Below are positions 18,418-27,927 of a DNA stretch of 64,000 nucleotides, one piece after another. The translations under genes were made by a program, and so were the position numbers. The DNA comes from Rhizobium sp. BT03 (lineage in GTDB: Bacteria; Pseudomonadota; Alphaproteobacteria; Rhizobiales; Rhizobiaceae), in contig NZ_CP125642.1 in the NCBI RefSeq assembly GCF_030053155.1, positions 372,001 to 436,000 of the forward strand, read 5' to 3'. Position 1 is the stretch's first letter. Each line of letters begins with the position of its first letter. The notes below the pieces were generated by a model that was not told the DNA's origin, ran no database searches, and worked only from the letters and a program-made list of their open reading frames with translations.

Positions 18418-19764
18418 ATGACCATACTTCACGCAGGTACAGCTCTGACGCCGCAAGGCTGGCAGAAGGATGTGCGGCTGACGCTGGAAGCCGGGCGCAT
18501 CGCCCGGGTCGAGGCCGGTGTGTCCGCCGCGCCCGGCGATGAGCGCCATGCCCTGATCGTTCCGGCCATGGGCAACCTGCACAGCCATGCCTTCCAGCGG
18601 GCGATGGCCGGTCTTGCCGAGGTACGCGGTCCGGCAAACGACAGCTTCTGGAGCTGGCGCACGGTCATGTACAAATTCGCTTTGGCGATGACGCCTGGAC
18701 ATGTCGAGGCGGTCGCGGCCAAGCTCTATGCGGAAATGCTGGAGGCCGGCTTTTCCCGGGTCGGCGAGTTCCACTATCTCCATCATGACAGGGATGGCGG
18801 CGCTTATGCCAATATCGCCGAGCTTGCCGAACGCATCGGCGCTGCAAGTGAAGAGACCGGCATCGGCCTGACGCTTCTACCGGTCTTCTATGCCCATTCC
18901 GGCTTCGGCGGCGCTCAGCCGATCGACGGCCAGCGGCGCTTCATCAATTCGCTCGAAAGCTTCGAGAGGCTGATGGAGGGATGCCGCGGAGTGACCGGCC
19001 GGCTCGGCGGCGCCGAACTCGGGCTTGCGCCGCACAGCCTGCGCGCCGCAACCCCGGAGGAACTGGCGAAGCTCGTGCCGATGGCGGGCGACGGCCCGAT
19101 CCATATTCATGTCGCCGAGCAGGTGAAGGAGGTCGAGGACTGCGTCGCCTGGTCGGGTGCCCGGCCGGTGCAGTGGCTACTCGATCATATGCCAGTGGAT
19201 GAGCGCTGGTGCCTGATCCATGCAACGCACATGACCGACGACGAGACGCGGCGGATGGCGAAGAGCGGGGCGATTGCCGGCCTCTGCCCGATCACCGAGG
19301 CCAATCTCGGCGACGGCGCTTTCGCCGTGCCGCTCTTCCTCGAAGAGGGCGGGCGTTACGGCATCGGCTCGGACTCCAACGTGCTGATCTCCGTGCCGGA
19401 GGAGCTGCGCCAGCTCGAATATTCGCAGCGCCTGGCGCTGCGCGCCCGCAATGTCGTGGCCGCCCCCGGCGGTTCGACGGCGCTTTCGCTGTTCAACCAA
19501 GCGCTTGCCGGCGGCGGTGCGGCACTGAAAGCCCCGGCAGGTATCGCCGCAGGCCATCACGCCGATCTCGTTTCGCTCGATGCCACGGCCGTTCCCTATC
19601 TCTCCGGCGACCAGATCCTCGATCACTGGCTGTTTGCCGGCGGCATCTCCGTCGATTGCGTCTGGGCGCGCGGCCGCAAGCAGGTGGAGGGCGGTCGCCA
19701 TCTCAAGCGTGACGCCATCGACCGTCGCTTCCTTGCTGCGATGGGCGAGTTGCTGGCCGCCTGA
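18418..19764 (+). CDS. hutF: Formimidoylglutamate deiminase
   Basis: 448-residue amidohydrolase that deiminates N-formimino-L-glutamate to N-formylglutamate, giving the substrate of HutG. Zinc ligands are visible in [10 protein letters not shown] near residue 58, in HIHVAEQ near 230 and in HATHMTDDE near 270; [11 protein letters not shown] carries the catalytic aspartate. The ATG at 18418 has a purine-rich AAGGGGAGAAAAGG upstream. It is transcribed divergently from hutIHGUD under the shared operator. Confidence 0.95.
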   Translation: MTILHAGTALTPQGWQKDVRLTLEAGRIARVEAGVSAAPGDERHALIVPAMGNLHSHAFQRAMAGLAEVRGPANDSFWSWRTVMYKFALAMTPGHVEAVAAKLYAEMLEAGFSRVGEFHYLHHDRDGGAYANIAELAERIGAASEETGIGLTLLPVFYAHSGFGGAQPIDGQRRFINSLESFERLMEGCRGVTGRLGGAELGLAPHSLRAATPEELAKLVPMAGDGPIHIHVAEQVKEVEDCVAWSGARPVQWLLDHMPVDERWCLIHATHMTDDETRRMAKSGAIAGLCPITEANLGDGAFAVPLFLEEGGRYGIGSDSNVLISVPEELRQLEYSQRLALRARNVVAAPGGSTALSLFNQALAGGGAALKAPAGIAAGHHADLVSLDATAVPYLSGDQILDHWLFAGGISVDCVWARGRKQVEGGRHLKRDAIDRRFLAAMGELLAA

Positions 19765-19795
19765 AAAGGAGCTTTTCACGGCTGGGTAGCGGCCC

Positions 19796-19900
19796 TGGAG
19801 CATTTCCATGTTTCCTCGTTTCGCGAAAATGCTCTATCCCGTTGTTTTCACGCAATTCCGGACGCAGAACGGCTTCACATATCTGCTGGAATTGCGCTAG
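19796..19900. repeat. Double-hairpin intergenic repeat ahead of hutC
   Basis: Two hairpins in tandem: GAGCATTT...AAATGCTC (about 19798-19837) and GCAATTCC...GGAATTGC (about 19853-19896). This is a repeat type common in Rhizobium intergenic regions. It lies immediately ahead of hutC and may be part of its leader. Confidence 0.6.
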
Positions 19901-19926
19901 ATCGGAAAACCAATCGGAACGTGGCG

Positions 19927-20649
19927 ATGAATCAAAGCAGGGATCCTACCTTGCATCAGCGCATCCTGGGCGACATCGAGGGCCGTATCGTCTCGGGCGA
20001 ATGGCCGCCGGGGCATCGCATTCCCTTCGAGGTCGATCTCGCCACGCAGTATGACGTCTCGCGGATGACGGTGAACAAGGTGCTGACCCAGCTCGCCAAG
20101 GCTGGCCTCATCGAGCGTCGCAAGAAATCCGGCAGCTTCGTCACCCAGCCGCAGGCGCAATCGGCGGTTCTCGAAATCCACGACATCAAGGCCGAGGTGC
20201 AGTCGCTGAACCTGCCCTATTCCTACGCGGTGTCGAAGAAGACGAGCCGCAAGGCCAAGGCGGAAGACAGTCGCCGGCTGGAGCTGCCTCTGGCGTCCTC
20301 GGTCGTCGAGGTGGTCTGCATCCACAATGCCGGCGCGCGGCCTTTCTGTTTGGAGGAGCGGCTGATCAGCCTTGCGACCGTGCCGGAGGCGGCCGATGCC
20401 GACTTCCTGACGGTGGCGCCGGGGCCATGGCTGCTCAACCAGGTGCCGTGGAGCACCGCCGAACACCGGATCCACGCCGTCTCTGCCAGCGCCGAGGTGG
20501 CGGCGGCCCTCGACATCGCCCGCAACACCGCCTGCCTGGTGGTCGAGCGCCGCACCTGGAGCGGCGCCGGCCCGGTGACCCATGTGCGCTTCACCTATCC
20601 CGGCGATCGTCACGCGTTGGTGGCGCGGTTCACACCGGCGTCGCAATAA
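19927..20649 (+). CDS. hutC: Histidine utilisation repressor, GntR/HutC family
   Basis: 240-residue HutC-family regulator. The N-terminal winged helix (residues 5-75) reads LHQRILGDIEGRIVSGEWPPGHRIPFEVDLATQYDVSRMTVNKVL, followed by the UTRA ligand domain, which in HutC binds urocanate. The ATG at 19927 follows CGGAAC; a GTG two codons earlier (19921) is also possible. It lies next to hutF and is the more HutC-like of two paralogues here. It is expected to bind the operator at 18325. Confidence 0.85.
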   Translation: MNQSRDPTLHQRILGDIEGRIVSGEWPPGHRIPFEVDLATQYDVSRMTVNKVLTQLAKAGLIERRKKSGSFVTQPQAQSAVLEIHDIKAEVQSLNLPYSYAVSKKTSRKAKAEDSRRLELPLASSVVEVVCIHNAGARPFCLEERLISLATVPEAADADFLTVAPGPWLLNQVPWSTAEHRIHAVSASAEVAAALDIARNTACLVVERRTWSGAGPVTHVRFTYPGDRHALVARFTPASQ

Positions 20650-20654
20650 TCATA

Positions 20655-20670
20655 GGTTCCATATACAACG
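20655..20670. promoter_or_regulatory. Orphan copy of the operator motif between convergent regulators
   Basis: GGTTCCATATACAACG agrees in 14 of 16 positions with GGTACCATATACAACC at 21513-21528 in the promoter region of the second regulator and transporter. Here it lies six bases after hutC and twelve before the end of the convergent gntR gene, where no promoter is expected. Confidence 0.45.
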
Positions 20671-20681
20671 TCGCGGGTGTT

Positions 20682-21437
20682 TTAGTCTTCGAACATCTTG
20701 CCGCTGCGTGCCTCGAGCCGGTAGCGATAGCCGGGATAGACGAGGCGGGCGGTCGAAACCACCTGTTTCGCCGACCATGTGCGCCGGCGGATCGTCAGGC
20801 ACGGCTCGCTCTTGAGGATGGTCAGCAGCTTGCATTCCCAGGCCTGCGGCATCGCCGCCTCGACGACGTGCTCGGAGCCGCTGAGCGGGGCGGCGGCCGT
20901 CAGATAGGCGTTCGGTGTCAGGGTCGTGAAATCCTGCTCGAGATATTCGGGAGCGGCGTCCGGATTGACGAAGCGGTCCTCGATCTGCACCGGAACGCCG
21001 TTTTCGCTGTGGACGATCAGCGAGTGGAAAACAGCGGCGCCGATTGCCAGCTCCAAGGCGTCGGCGATCTCTGGAGAGGCGGTTTCCCGGGCCAGAACGA
21101 CGACCGAGGCTTCATGGACATGGCCGCGTTCGGCGATTTCCTCAGCGATGTTGCGCACCTCGAACAGCGCCGAATAACCCTTGCGCTCGGCGACGAAGGA
21201 GCCGACGCCCTGGATGCGGACGAGTTCGCCTTCATTGGCAAGTTCGCGCAGCGCCCGGTTGGCGGTCATCTTGCTGACGCCGAGTTCGACGACCAGCTCG
21301 TTTTCCGACGGCACGCGGTATTTCGGCGGCCATTCGCCGCTGTGGATGCGGTCGAGGATCACCTGTTTGACGCCGGCGTAAAGCGGCGTGCTGTCATTTC
21401 CCGCCAAGTCGCGCTTCATCTCGCCGGAACGCTTCAT
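20682..21437 (-). CDS. Second GntR/HutC-type regulator
   Basis: 251-residue GntR-family protein with HutC-like winged helix (LYAGVKQVILDRIHSGEWPPKYRVPSENELVVELGVSKMTANRAL) and a UTRA effector domain (residues about 95-240). It is divergent from the amino-acid ABC transporter genes at 21629 onward, with a palindromic operator in between, so it probably controls that transporter and the second HutH-like gene. It is a paralogue of the protein at 19927, not a recent duplicate, since the sequences differ throughout. A second in-frame ATG lies six codons in. Confidence 0.8.
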   Translation of the reverse strand: MKRSGEMKRDLAGNDSTPLYAGVKQVILDRIHSGEWPPKYRVPSENELVVELGVSKMTANRALRELANEGELVRIQGVGSFVAERKGYSALFEVRNIAEEIAERGHVHEASVVVLARETASPEIADALELAIGAAVFHSLIVHSENGVPVQIEDRFVNPDAAPEYLEQDFTTLTPNAYLTAAAPLSGSEHVVEAAMPQAWECKLLTILKSEPCLTIRRRTWSAKQVVSTARLVYPGYRYRLEARSGKMFED

Positions 21438-21508
21438 TGCCTATTCCTTTTGCACGGATGCAATTTTCTACATAATCGACTTTCCTCTTGCATATCACAA
21501 AATATCTC

Positions 21509-21528
21509 ATATGGTACCATATACAACC
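21509..21528. promoter_or_regulatory. Operator ATATGGTACCATAT plus TACAACC upstream of the transporter
   Basis: A perfect 14-base palindrome (21509-21522) in the divergent region between the second gntR gene and the ABC operon. Extended rightward it gives GGTACCATATACAACC, whose TATAC core resembles the HutC site at 18325. The position suggests control of both divergent promoters by the GntR protein. Confidence 0.6.
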
Positions 21529-21628
21529 TCCCAATCGGTCCTTGAGACAAAAATAGGACGGAAAGGGCAAGCCGGCGGAGATCGGCGGTGCCGCAAGGTC
21601 TGTTTCAACTCCAGAGGAGAATTCATCA

Positions 21629-22471
21629 ATGAAATTTAGCGCCATCCTGTTTTGCGGCGTCGCCGCCCTTTCCGCCTTTGCCGCTCCCGCCTTTGCCAAG
21701 GACTGGACGAAGGCGACCATTACGCTTGAAGGCGCCTATGCGCCGTGGAACCTCACCAATGCCGACGGCACGCTCGGCGGCTTCGAGCCGGAGCTTGCCA
21801 AGGTGCTGTGCGAGCGCGCCAAGATCGAATGCACGCTGGTTGCTTCCGATTGGGACGGCATGATCCCGGCGCTCAATGCCGGCAAGTTCGACGTCATCAT
21901 GGATGCGCTGTCGATCACCGAGGAGCGCAAGCAGGTCATCGACTTCACCGTTCCCTATGCCGCCACCCCCGCCGCCTTCGCCACCGCCAAGGATAGCCCG
22001 CTGGCGAAAGCTGCCGGCACCGGCGCCACGATCAAGATGACGCCCGGCCAGACCGGCGTGAAGGAGATCGATGCGCTGAAGGAGGCCTTCAAGGGCAAGA
22101 CGATCGGCATCCAGGCGGCGACCGTCTACGCCAAGTTCGTCTATGACAATTTCGGCGATATTGCCGAGATCCGCGAATACAAGACCGGCGCCGACCGCGA
22201 CCTCGACCTGCAGAACGGCCGTATCGACCTCGGTTTCGACGACGCCGTCTATTTCGCCAATGCCTTCAAGAGCGCCAACGACACGCTCGATTTCACCGGT
22301 CCTGAGATCGTCGGCTCCATCTGGGGCGAGGGCGAAGGTCTCGGCATCCGCAAGGCCGATACCGATCTGCGCGACAAGTTCAACGTGGCGATCAAGTCGG
22401 CGCTTGCCGACGGCACGGTCAAGAACCTTTCGATGAAGTGGTTCAAGGTCGACGTCAGCCCGCAGCAGTAA
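21629..22471 (+). CDS. Polar amino-acid ABC transporter substrate-binding protein
   Basis: 280-residue periplasmic binding protein of the lysine/arginine/ornithine/histidine class. A signal peptide (MKFSAILFCGVAALSAFA, cleaved after APAFA) is followed by the SBP_bac_3 domain, with WDGMIPALNAGKFDVIMDALSITEERKQVIDFT. AGAGGAG precedes the ATG. It opens an operon with two permeases, an ATPase and a HutH-like gene, next to hut genes, so histidine or a related imidazole or aromatic amino acid is the likely ligand. A stable hairpin follows the gene, which may keep its mRNA in excess over the permeases. Confidence 0.9.
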   Translation: MKFSAILFCGVAALSAFAAPAFAKDWTKATITLEGAYAPWNLTNADGTLGGFEPELAKVLCERAKIECTLVASDWDGMIPALNAGKFDVIMDALSITEERKQVIDFTVPYAATPAAFATAKDSPLAKAAGTGATIKMTPGQTGVKEIDALKEAFKGKTIGIQAATVYAKFVYDNFGDIAEIREYKTGADRDLDLQNGRIDLGFDDAVYFANAFKSANDTLDFTGPEIVGSIWGEGEGLGIRKADTDLRDKFNVAIKSALADGTVKNLSMKWFKVDVSPQQ

Positions 22472-22499
22472 GCGCTTCGGCCGTTTGGCCGCAGGCGCC

Positions 22500-22525
22500 G
22501 GTCTCCGGCTTTATCGCCGGAGACC
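22500..22525 (+). promoter_or_regulatory. Stable intra-operon hairpin after the binding-protein gene
   Basis: Ten-base perfect stem GGTCTCCGGC / GCCGGAGACC with a six-base loop, 29 bases after the stop codon, followed by GCGTGTTATTTTC. The weak T tract suggests partial termination or protection of the upstream mRNA end, a usual way to make more binding protein than permease. Confidence 0.55.
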
Positions 22526-22576
22526 GCGTGTTATTTTCAATCCAGAAAACACTGCCACGGACGGGGAACGGACGAT

Positions 22577-23302
22577 ATGGCAAGCTTGGAACTGCTTGGC
22601 TTCGGCTCGACGGGATGGGGCGCGCTGCTCATTATCGCCGCCTTGATGACGCTGGCCGTCACCGCGACGGCACTGGCGATCGGCGCGGTGCTGGGTGCGC
22701 TCGTCGCGGCTGCGAAGCTCTCCGGCAATCCTATCCTCGTCGCCCTCGGCAATGTCTATACGACCGTCTTTCGCGGCGTGCCGGAACTGCTGATCATCTA
22801 TCTCATCTATTTCGGCGGCTCCTCGGCCGTCACCTCGATCGGCAAGGCGATGGGCTATGAGGGTTTTCTCGGCCTGCCTTCCTTTGCTGCCGGCGCGCTT
22901 GCCGTCGGCATCATCTCCGGCTCCTATCAGGCGGAGGTGTTCCGCGGCGCCTTCCTCGCCATCTCCAAGGGCGAGCTCGAAGCGGCCTCGGCGATCGGCA
23001 TGCATCGCGCCATGCGCTTCCGCCGCATCATCATGCCGCAGGTGCTGCGGCTGGCCATCCCCGGTCTCGGCAATGTCTGGCAGCTCAGCCTCAAGGATTC
23101 GGCGCTGATTTCGGTCACCGGCCTTGCCGAGCTGATGCGCACCAGCCAGGTCGCGGCGGGTTCGACGCGGCAATATTTCCTGTTCTTCATCGCCGGCGGC
23201 TGCCTCTACCTGATCCTGACCAGCCTTTCCGACCGCATCTTCAACGGCGCCGAACGCCGCGCCAATCGCAGCATGCCGGCCTCCGCCATGGGCCAAGCGT
23301 AA
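22577..23302 (+). CDS. Amino-acid ABC transporter permease (first)
   Basis: 241-residue inner-membrane permease of the HisMQ family. About five hydrophobic segments are visible, starting LLIIAALMTLAVTATALAIG. The EAA loop that contacts the ATPase is at EAASAIGMHRAMRFRRIIMPQ, near residue 135. It is followed ten bases later by the second permease. It belongs to the operon started by the binding protein at 21629. Confidence 0.9.
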   Translation: MASLELLGFGSTGWGALLIIAALMTLAVTATALAIGAVLGALVAAAKLSGNPILVALGNVYTTVFRGVPELLIIYLIYFGGSSAVTSIGKAMGYEGFLGLPSFAAGALAVGIISGSYQAEVFRGAFLAISKGELEAASAIGMHRAMRFRRIIMPQVLRLAIPGLGNVWQLSLKDSALISVTGLAELMRTSQVAAGSTRQYFLFFIAGGCLYLILTSLSDRIFNGAERRANRSMPASAMGQA

Positions 23303-23312
23303 GGAGGCGACG

Positions 23313-24017
23313 ATGGATTTCACTTTTCTCGCTTCGACCATGGTGACGCTGCTGAAGGCGGTGCCGACGACGCTGATCCTGTTTTCGCTGTCGATCCTCT
23401 TCGGCGGCCTACTGGCGCTGGTCATCGTCACGATGCGGGTCAGCGGCAACCGCTATCTGTCGGGTTTCGCCAAGGGCTATATCTTCGTCTTTCGCGGCTC
23501 GCCGCTCCTGATCCAGATGTTCCTGGTGTTCTACGGCCTCGGCCAGTTCGGCGTCATCCGCTATTCCTTCCTCTGGCCGTTCCTGCGCGAGCCGATGGTC
23601 TGCGCCGTGCTGTCGCTGGCGCTCTGCACCGCCGGCTACACGGCGGAGATCTTCCGCGGCGGCATCCGCGCCGTTTCGCCGAAGGAGATCGAGGCGGCGC
23701 GCTCGATCGGCATGTCCGGCTTCCTGATGGTGCGCCGCATCCTGGCGCCGATCGCCTTCCGTCATGCACTGCCGGCCTATTCCACCGAGATCGTGCTGAT
23801 GATGAAGTCGACGGCGCTCGCAAGCCTCGTCACCGTCTGGGAGGTCACCGGTGTCGCCCAGCGGCTGATCTCGCAGACCTACCGCACGATGGAGGTCTTC
23901 CTCTGCGCGGCGATCATCTATCTCGTGCTGAACTTCATCATCCTGCAGGGCATGGCCCTGCTCGAATATTCGCTGTCCCGACACCGCCGCGCGGCCCCGC
24001 AGCCGCTGAAGGCCTAG
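23313..24017 (+). CDS. Amino-acid ABC transporter permease (second)
   Basis: 234-residue HisMQ-type permease and partner of the preceding one. It has the RGSPLLIQMFLVFYGLGQFG segment characteristic of this class and the EAA loop EAARSIGMSGFLMVRRILAP near residue 128. GGAGG is eight bases before the ATG. The stop codon lies at the border of a rhizobial double-hairpin repeat (24016-24128) that separates it from the ATPase gene. Confidence 0.9.
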   Translation: MDFTFLASTMVTLLKAVPTTLILFSLSILFGGLLALVIVTMRVSGNRYLSGFAKGYIFVFRGSPLLIQMFLVFYGLGQFGVIRYSFLWPFLREPMVCAVLSLALCTAGYTAEIFRGGIRAVSPKEIEAARSIGMSGFLMVRRILAPIAFRHALPAYSTEIVLMMKSTALASLVTVWEVTGVAQRLISQTYRTMEVFLCAAIIYLVLNFIILQGMALLEYSLSRHRRAAPQPLKA

Positions 24018-24128
24018 AACAGGATGATTTTAGGCCGGGTCGGCCTAAAATCTGAATCCTGTTCTACATTAAAGAGTTAGAGCATGATGTCGTCCGAAAA
24101 CCGCTCACACTTTTCGGCATCATGCTCT
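24016..24128. repeat. Rhizobial double-hairpin intergenic repeat
   Basis: First hairpin: AGAACAGGAT...ATCCTGTTCT, enclosing TTTTAGGCC...GGCCTAAAA (24016-24065). Second hairpin: AGAGCATGATG...CATCATGCTCT (24079-24128). It lies between the permease and ATPase genes of one operon. A mosaic repeat of this form is frequent in Rhizobium genomes. Confidence 0.7.
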
Positions 24129-24157
24129 AGGTCGAACCTGAACCGATTGGAGCAACC

Positions 24158-24934
24158 ATGCCAGGCGTTACCCGACTTTCGGTCCGCAATATCCGCAAGA
24201 GCTTCGGCACGCATGAGGTGCTGCGCGGCATTTCCCTCGATGCCGAGGACGGCGATGTCATTTCGCTGCTCGGCGCCTCCGGCTCCGGCAAATCGACCTT
24301 TCTGCGCTGCATCAACATGCTCGAAACCGCCAGCGACGGCGAGATCTGGGTCGATGGCGAGCACATCGAGATGGTGCACAAGAACGGGCGGAGCAAACCG
24401 GCCAGCCAGAAGCAGGTGGATCATATCCGCTCCGAACTCGGCATGGTGTTCCAGTCCTTCAATCTCTGGTCCCACATGACGATCCTGCAGAACGTCATCG
24501 AAGGGCCGATCCATGTGCTGAAGCGGCCGCGCGCCGACTGCATCGCCGAGGCCGAGGCGCTGCTCGAAAAGGTCGGCATCGCAGACAAACGCCATGCCTA
24601 TCCCGCCCATCTTTCCGGCGGCCAGCAGCAGCGTGCCGCAATCGCCCGCGCTTTGGCGATGAAGCCGAAGGTGATGCTCTTCGACGAGCCGACCTCGGCG
24701 CTCGATCCGGAACTCGTAGGCGAGGTGCTGCGCGTCATGCGCGCGCTTGCCGAGGAAGGCATGACCATGCTCGTCGTCACCCATGAGATGAGCTTTGCCC
24801 GCAACGTCTCCAACCGCGTCGTCTTCATGCGCGAGGGGCTGATCGAAAGCAGCGGCAAGCCGGACGAGATGTTCGGCGGCGGCGCGTCGCCGGCCTTCCG
24901 CCAGTTCATCGGCCATTTCGGAACAGGGCAATGA
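24158..24934 (+). CDS. Amino-acid ABC transporter ATP-binding protein
   Basis: 258-residue ATPase of the HisP/GlnQ class. Walker A is GASGSGKST (about residues 39-47), Q-loop in [13 protein letters not shown], signature LSGGQQQR, Walker [13 protein letters not shown] and H-loop VTHEMSF. The insertion [23 protein letters not shown] after Walker A is typical of histidine/octopine-type ATPases, and supports import of a basic amino acid. Its stop overlaps the start of the HutH-like gene by four bases. Confidence 0.9.
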   Translation: MPGVTRLSVRNIRKSFGTHEVLRGISLDAEDGDVISLLGASGSGKSTFLRCINMLETASDGEIWVDGEHIEMVHKNGRSKPASQKQVDHIRSELGMVFQSFNLWSHMTILQNVIEGPIHVLKRPRADCIAEAEALLEKVGIADKRHAYPAHLSGGQQQRAAIARALAMKPKVMLFDEPTSALDPELVGEVLRVMRALAEEGMTMLVVTHEMSFARNVSNRVVFMREGLIESSGKPDEMFGGGASPAFRQFIGHFGTGQ

Positions 24935-26424
24935 CCATCACCATCGATAGGGTGCTGACCTGGCGCGACGTCGCGCGCGTCGGGGCAGGGGAGGCGCTTG
25001 CGCTGTCGCCGGCCGCCTGGGCGCGGGTCGAGCAGGCAAGCCGCATCGTCGCCAGCATCGTCGAGACCGGCGTGCGCGCCTATGGCGTCAACACAGGCGT
25101 CGGGGCGCTGGCCGATACCGTGGTCGACCGCGCCTCGCAGAGCCTGCTGTCGCGCAGCATCGTGCTCAGCCATGCCTGCGGCGTCGGGCCGCTGCTGGCC
25201 GGGCGCGAAGTGCGCGCCATCATCGCCGCGCAGATCGCCAATTTTGCCCATGGCCATTCCGGCGTGCGGCGCGAGATCGTCCAGCATCTCACAGCCTTGC
25301 TGGAGCATGACTGCATTCCCGACGTGCCGTCGAAAGGCTCGGCCGGTTATCTCACCCACAATGCCCATACCGCGCTCGTCCTGATCGGCGAAGGCAGCGC
25401 CACGTTGGGCGGCCGGCAGATGAGCGGCCGCGAGGCGCTGGCGGCGATAGGCCTCGAGCCGCTGGTGCTCGGCGCCAAGGAGGGCCTGAGCCTCGTCAAC
25501 GGCACGGCCTGCGCAACGGGGCTGATGGCGACGGCGCTTTTGCGCGCCGAACGGCTGCTCGACTGGGCCGATGCCATCGCGGCGCTGACGCTGGAAGCGG
25601 CAGGCTGCCAGATCGCCGCCTTCGACGCGGCGGTGCTGAAGCTGCGCCCGTCCACCGGGATCGAAAAGGTCGGAGCGACGCTGCGCGCCCGCCTCCAGGG
25701 CAGCGGCCTCGTCGCCGCCGCCTTCGGCCGGCGCACCCAGGATGCCCTCAGCCTACGCTCGGTGCCGCATGCCCATGGCGCCGCCCGCGACGTTTTCGAC
25801 AATTCCGCCCGCATTGCCGATCAGGAGCTTGCTTCCGTCACGGACAATCCGGCGGTGTCGGGCACGCCGGAGCAGCCCATCGTTTCTTCCGAGGCCCATG
25901 CCGTCGCCCCGGCGCTCGGGCAGGCGGCCGACAGTCTGGCCATTGCGCTGGCGCAGATCGGCGCGATCAGCGAGCGGCGCATGGACCGGTTGGTCAATCC
26001 GCTGGTGAGCGGCCTGCCGCCGTTCCTGGCGAGCGATGCCGGCAGCCATTCCGGCTTCATGATCGCCCAATATACCGCAGCCGCGCTCAGCAACGACAAC
26101 CGCCGGCTTGCAGCACCCGCGGCCCTGGACGGCGGACTGACCTCCGGCCTGCAGGAGGATTTCCTCGCCCATCCGACAGCCGCCGCCGGCAAGCTGCTCG
26201 CGGTCATCGACAATGCCGAATATATCCTCGCGATCGAGCTGATGGCCGCGGCCCAGGCGCATGATTTCCTGGCGGCGACCGCGCCGCGGGCGGCGGGCAC
26301 GGATATGGTCTACCAAGCCGTGCGCCAGCGCATCTCCCATTATGGCGACGAGCGGCCGCTGAACGGCGATATCGAGGTCGTGCGCAGTCTGATCCGCGAG
26401 ACGGCGCCGCCACCGTTCAGCTGA
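24931..26424 (+). CDS. HutH-like aromatic amino-acid lyase homologue lacking the MIO triad
   Basis: 497-residue member of the histidase/phenylalanine ammonia-lyase family, often labelled hutH2. The fold is preserved: Tyr51 in YGVNTGVG, the VSSEAHAVA region and TDNPAVSG near residue 310. However, at the position where HutH has [13 protein letters not shown], it reads [13 protein letters not shown], so the Ala-Ser-Gly that makes the electrophilic MIO group is Tyr140-Leu141-Thr142. NQEDH is LQEDF. It should therefore not act as a classical lyase. It is translationally coupled to the ABC ATPase, which suggests a binding, regulatory or altered catalytic role linked to the imported compound. The frame is intact, so this is not simple decay. 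Confidence 0.85.
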   Translation: MTITIDRVLTWRDVARVGAGEALALSPAAWARVEQASRIVASIVETGVRAYGVNTGVGALADTVVDRASQSLLSRSIVLSHACGVGPLLAGREVRAIIAAQIANFAHGHSGVRREIVQHLTALLEHDCIPDVPSKGSAGYLTHNAHTALVLIGEGSATLGGRQMSGREALAAIGLEPLVLGAKEGLSLVNGTACATGLMATALLRAERLLDWADAIAALTLEAAGCQIAAFDAAVLKLRPSTGIEKVGATLRARLQGSGLVAAAFGRRTQDALSLRSVPHAHGAARDVFDNSARIADQELASVTDNPAVSGTPEQPIVSSEAHAVAPALGQAADSLAIALAQIGAISERRMDRLVNPLVSGLPPFLASDAGSHSGFMIAQYTAAALSNDNRRLAAPAALDGGLTSGLQEDFLAHPTAAAGKLLAVIDNAEYILAIELMAAAQAHDFLAATAPRAAGTDMVYQAVRQRISHYGDERPLNGDIEVVRSLIRETAPPPFS

Positions 26425-26437
26425 GCAGGACAGGCGG

Positions 26438-26980
26438 TCAGAAAGGTTTGCTGGTCGCCGTATCCTGCTTGGCCGGTTCGCTGGCCTCGAGCCGCTTGAG
26501 GCACTGGGCGAAGGTGGGATAGAGCTGGTCCACCCGCGAAAGCGGCAGCGTCCAGTCGCCTTCGTCGCCGGCAAAGGTCAATTGCACGTCAGGCGTTCCA
26601 GCAAAGGAATTCTTGATGATCTTCTTCAGGCCGGCGCTGCCCTTGCTGCCTTTGGGCCAGAGACGAAGCGTGTTCTTGTCGAAGAATTCGGCGGCGACCA
26701 CCTTGGTGATCGCCCGATCGGTCAGCGTCACCTCGGTCGTGGTGCCGGCCGGAATGTCCCAGGTGTTCTTCGAGACCAGCCAGAAGGTTTCGGTGGCGCT
26801 CTGACGGAATTCCATCGTCTTGCCCAACTCGCTGTTCCACAGCAGCCGGCAATAGGCAGGATGCTCGCCGGCAAAGCCGACCGACCATTGCCTTGCGTCG
26901 CCCATCCATTCGGTCTCGCCGAAGGCCGAGACCGGCGGCAGGACGGCTGCCATCAGAACCATCGCGGTCAGAATTTTCAT
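26438..26980 (-). CDS. Secreted protein of unknown function
   Basis: 180 residues with a clear signal peptide (MKILTAMVLMAAVLPPVSAFG). The mature part is a small beta-rich, lysine-containing domain with single cysteines at about residues 43 and 160 that could form a disulfide. I recognise no family. It converges with the HutH-like gene, with 13 bases between the stop codons, and is probably transcribed alone. Location is predicted periplasmic. Confidence 0.75.
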   Translation of the reverse strand: MKILTAMVLMAAVLPPVSAFGETEWMGDARQWSVGFAGEHPAYCRLLWNSELGKTMEFRQSATETFWLVSKNTWDIPAGTTTEVTLTDRAITKVVAAEFFDKNTLRLWPKGSKGSAGLKKIIKNSFAGTPDVQLTFAGDEGDWTLPLSRVDQLYPTFAQCLKRLEASEPAKQDTATSKPF

Positions 26981-27170
26981 CGCCGAAACCTCTCTAGGTC
27001 AATCGCTCCAGCGATAGCAAAAGAAGGTTGAGCTTTTGCTACCGAGCCGGCGGGAGGGGCAGCGGATGCCCTTATGAACGACCCTCAAATGTCGCAAGGT
27101 CTTGAATTTGCGGCCCACCTTGCCGATTTGGCGGGGAACGGCATGATTAGAAGGGAGTTCGAACTCAGGC

Positions 27171-27908
27171 ATGAGCGAGGTTCAACGACGCGGATTTTGG
27201 GCGAGGTTCACCGCATATGAGCCGCTGACGCTGATCATGCTGGCATCCGTCGCCGGCGGGCTGTTCGTGTTGCAGCGGCTGACGAGCGAGGTGCTCGAAG
27301 GCGAGACCTTCCGCTTCGACGAGGCGATCCTGCTGGCGCTGCGACGGCCGGGCGAGCTTGGCGTGCCGATCGGCCCCGGCTGGCTGACGCATGCCGTCCG
27401 TGACATCACCAGTCTCGGCGGCGTCACCGTTCTCTCGCTGATGACGGTCCTCGTCACTGCCTATCTGTTGCTCGACCGGCGCTGGCCGATCGCGCTCTTC
27501 ATCTTTTCCTCGGTACTATCAGGCTGGCTGGCGAGCGCGACGCTGAAGATCCTCGTCGCCCGGCCGCGCCCCGATATCGTCCCGCATCTGGTCGAGGTCA
27601 GCGATCTCAGCTTTCCCTCCGGGCACGCCATGGTCTCGGCGGTGACCTATCTGACGCTGGGCGCGCTCTTAGCCCGCACACAGCGTTACCCCTCGACGCG
27701 GATCTTCGTCATGGCCGCCGGCGTCTTCCTGGCCGTCATCATCGGTCTGAGCCGGATCTATCTCGGCGTCCACTACCCGACGGATGTCTTCGCCGGATGG
27801 TGCGCCGGGGCGCTCTGGGCGCTCGGCTGCTGGCTGATCTCGAAACGCTTCGTCCCGAGCAGAGCCCCGGGCGATGGCCTCGAAAACGGCAATGGCGACG
27901 GCGACTAG
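27171..27908 (+). CDS. PAP2-family membrane phosphatase
   Basis: 245-residue inner-membrane protein with five to six hydrophobic segments. The three acid-phosphatase motifs are present: KILVARPRP, PSGHAMVS and SRIYLGVHYPTD, the last with the catalytic histidine. Such enzymes remove phosphate from lipid phosphates (phosphatidate, undecaprenyl or phosphatidylglycerol phosphates); the actual substrate is not determined. The C-terminus is hydrophilic and ends in a GNGDGD tail. Confidence 0.88.
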   Translation: MSEVQRRGFWARFTAYEPLTLIMLASVAGGLFVLQRLTSEVLEGETFRFDEAILLALRRPGELGVPIGPGWLTHAVRDITSLGGVTVLSLMTVLVTAYLLLDRRWPIALFIFSSVLSGWLASATLKILVARPRPDIVPHLVEVSDLSFPSGHAMVSAVTYLTLGALLARTQRYPSTRIFVMAAGVFLAVIIGLSRIYLGVHYPTDVFAGWCAGALWALGCWLISKRFVPSRAPGDGLENGNGDGD

Positions 27909-27927
27909 AACATGGGCTTAGAACGAC

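Noticed and set aside
24931..26424. Pseudogene call for the second HutH-like gene
   Set aside because: The frame is full length, coupled to its neighbour and well kept outside the MIO loop; loss of the triad alone suggests a changed function.
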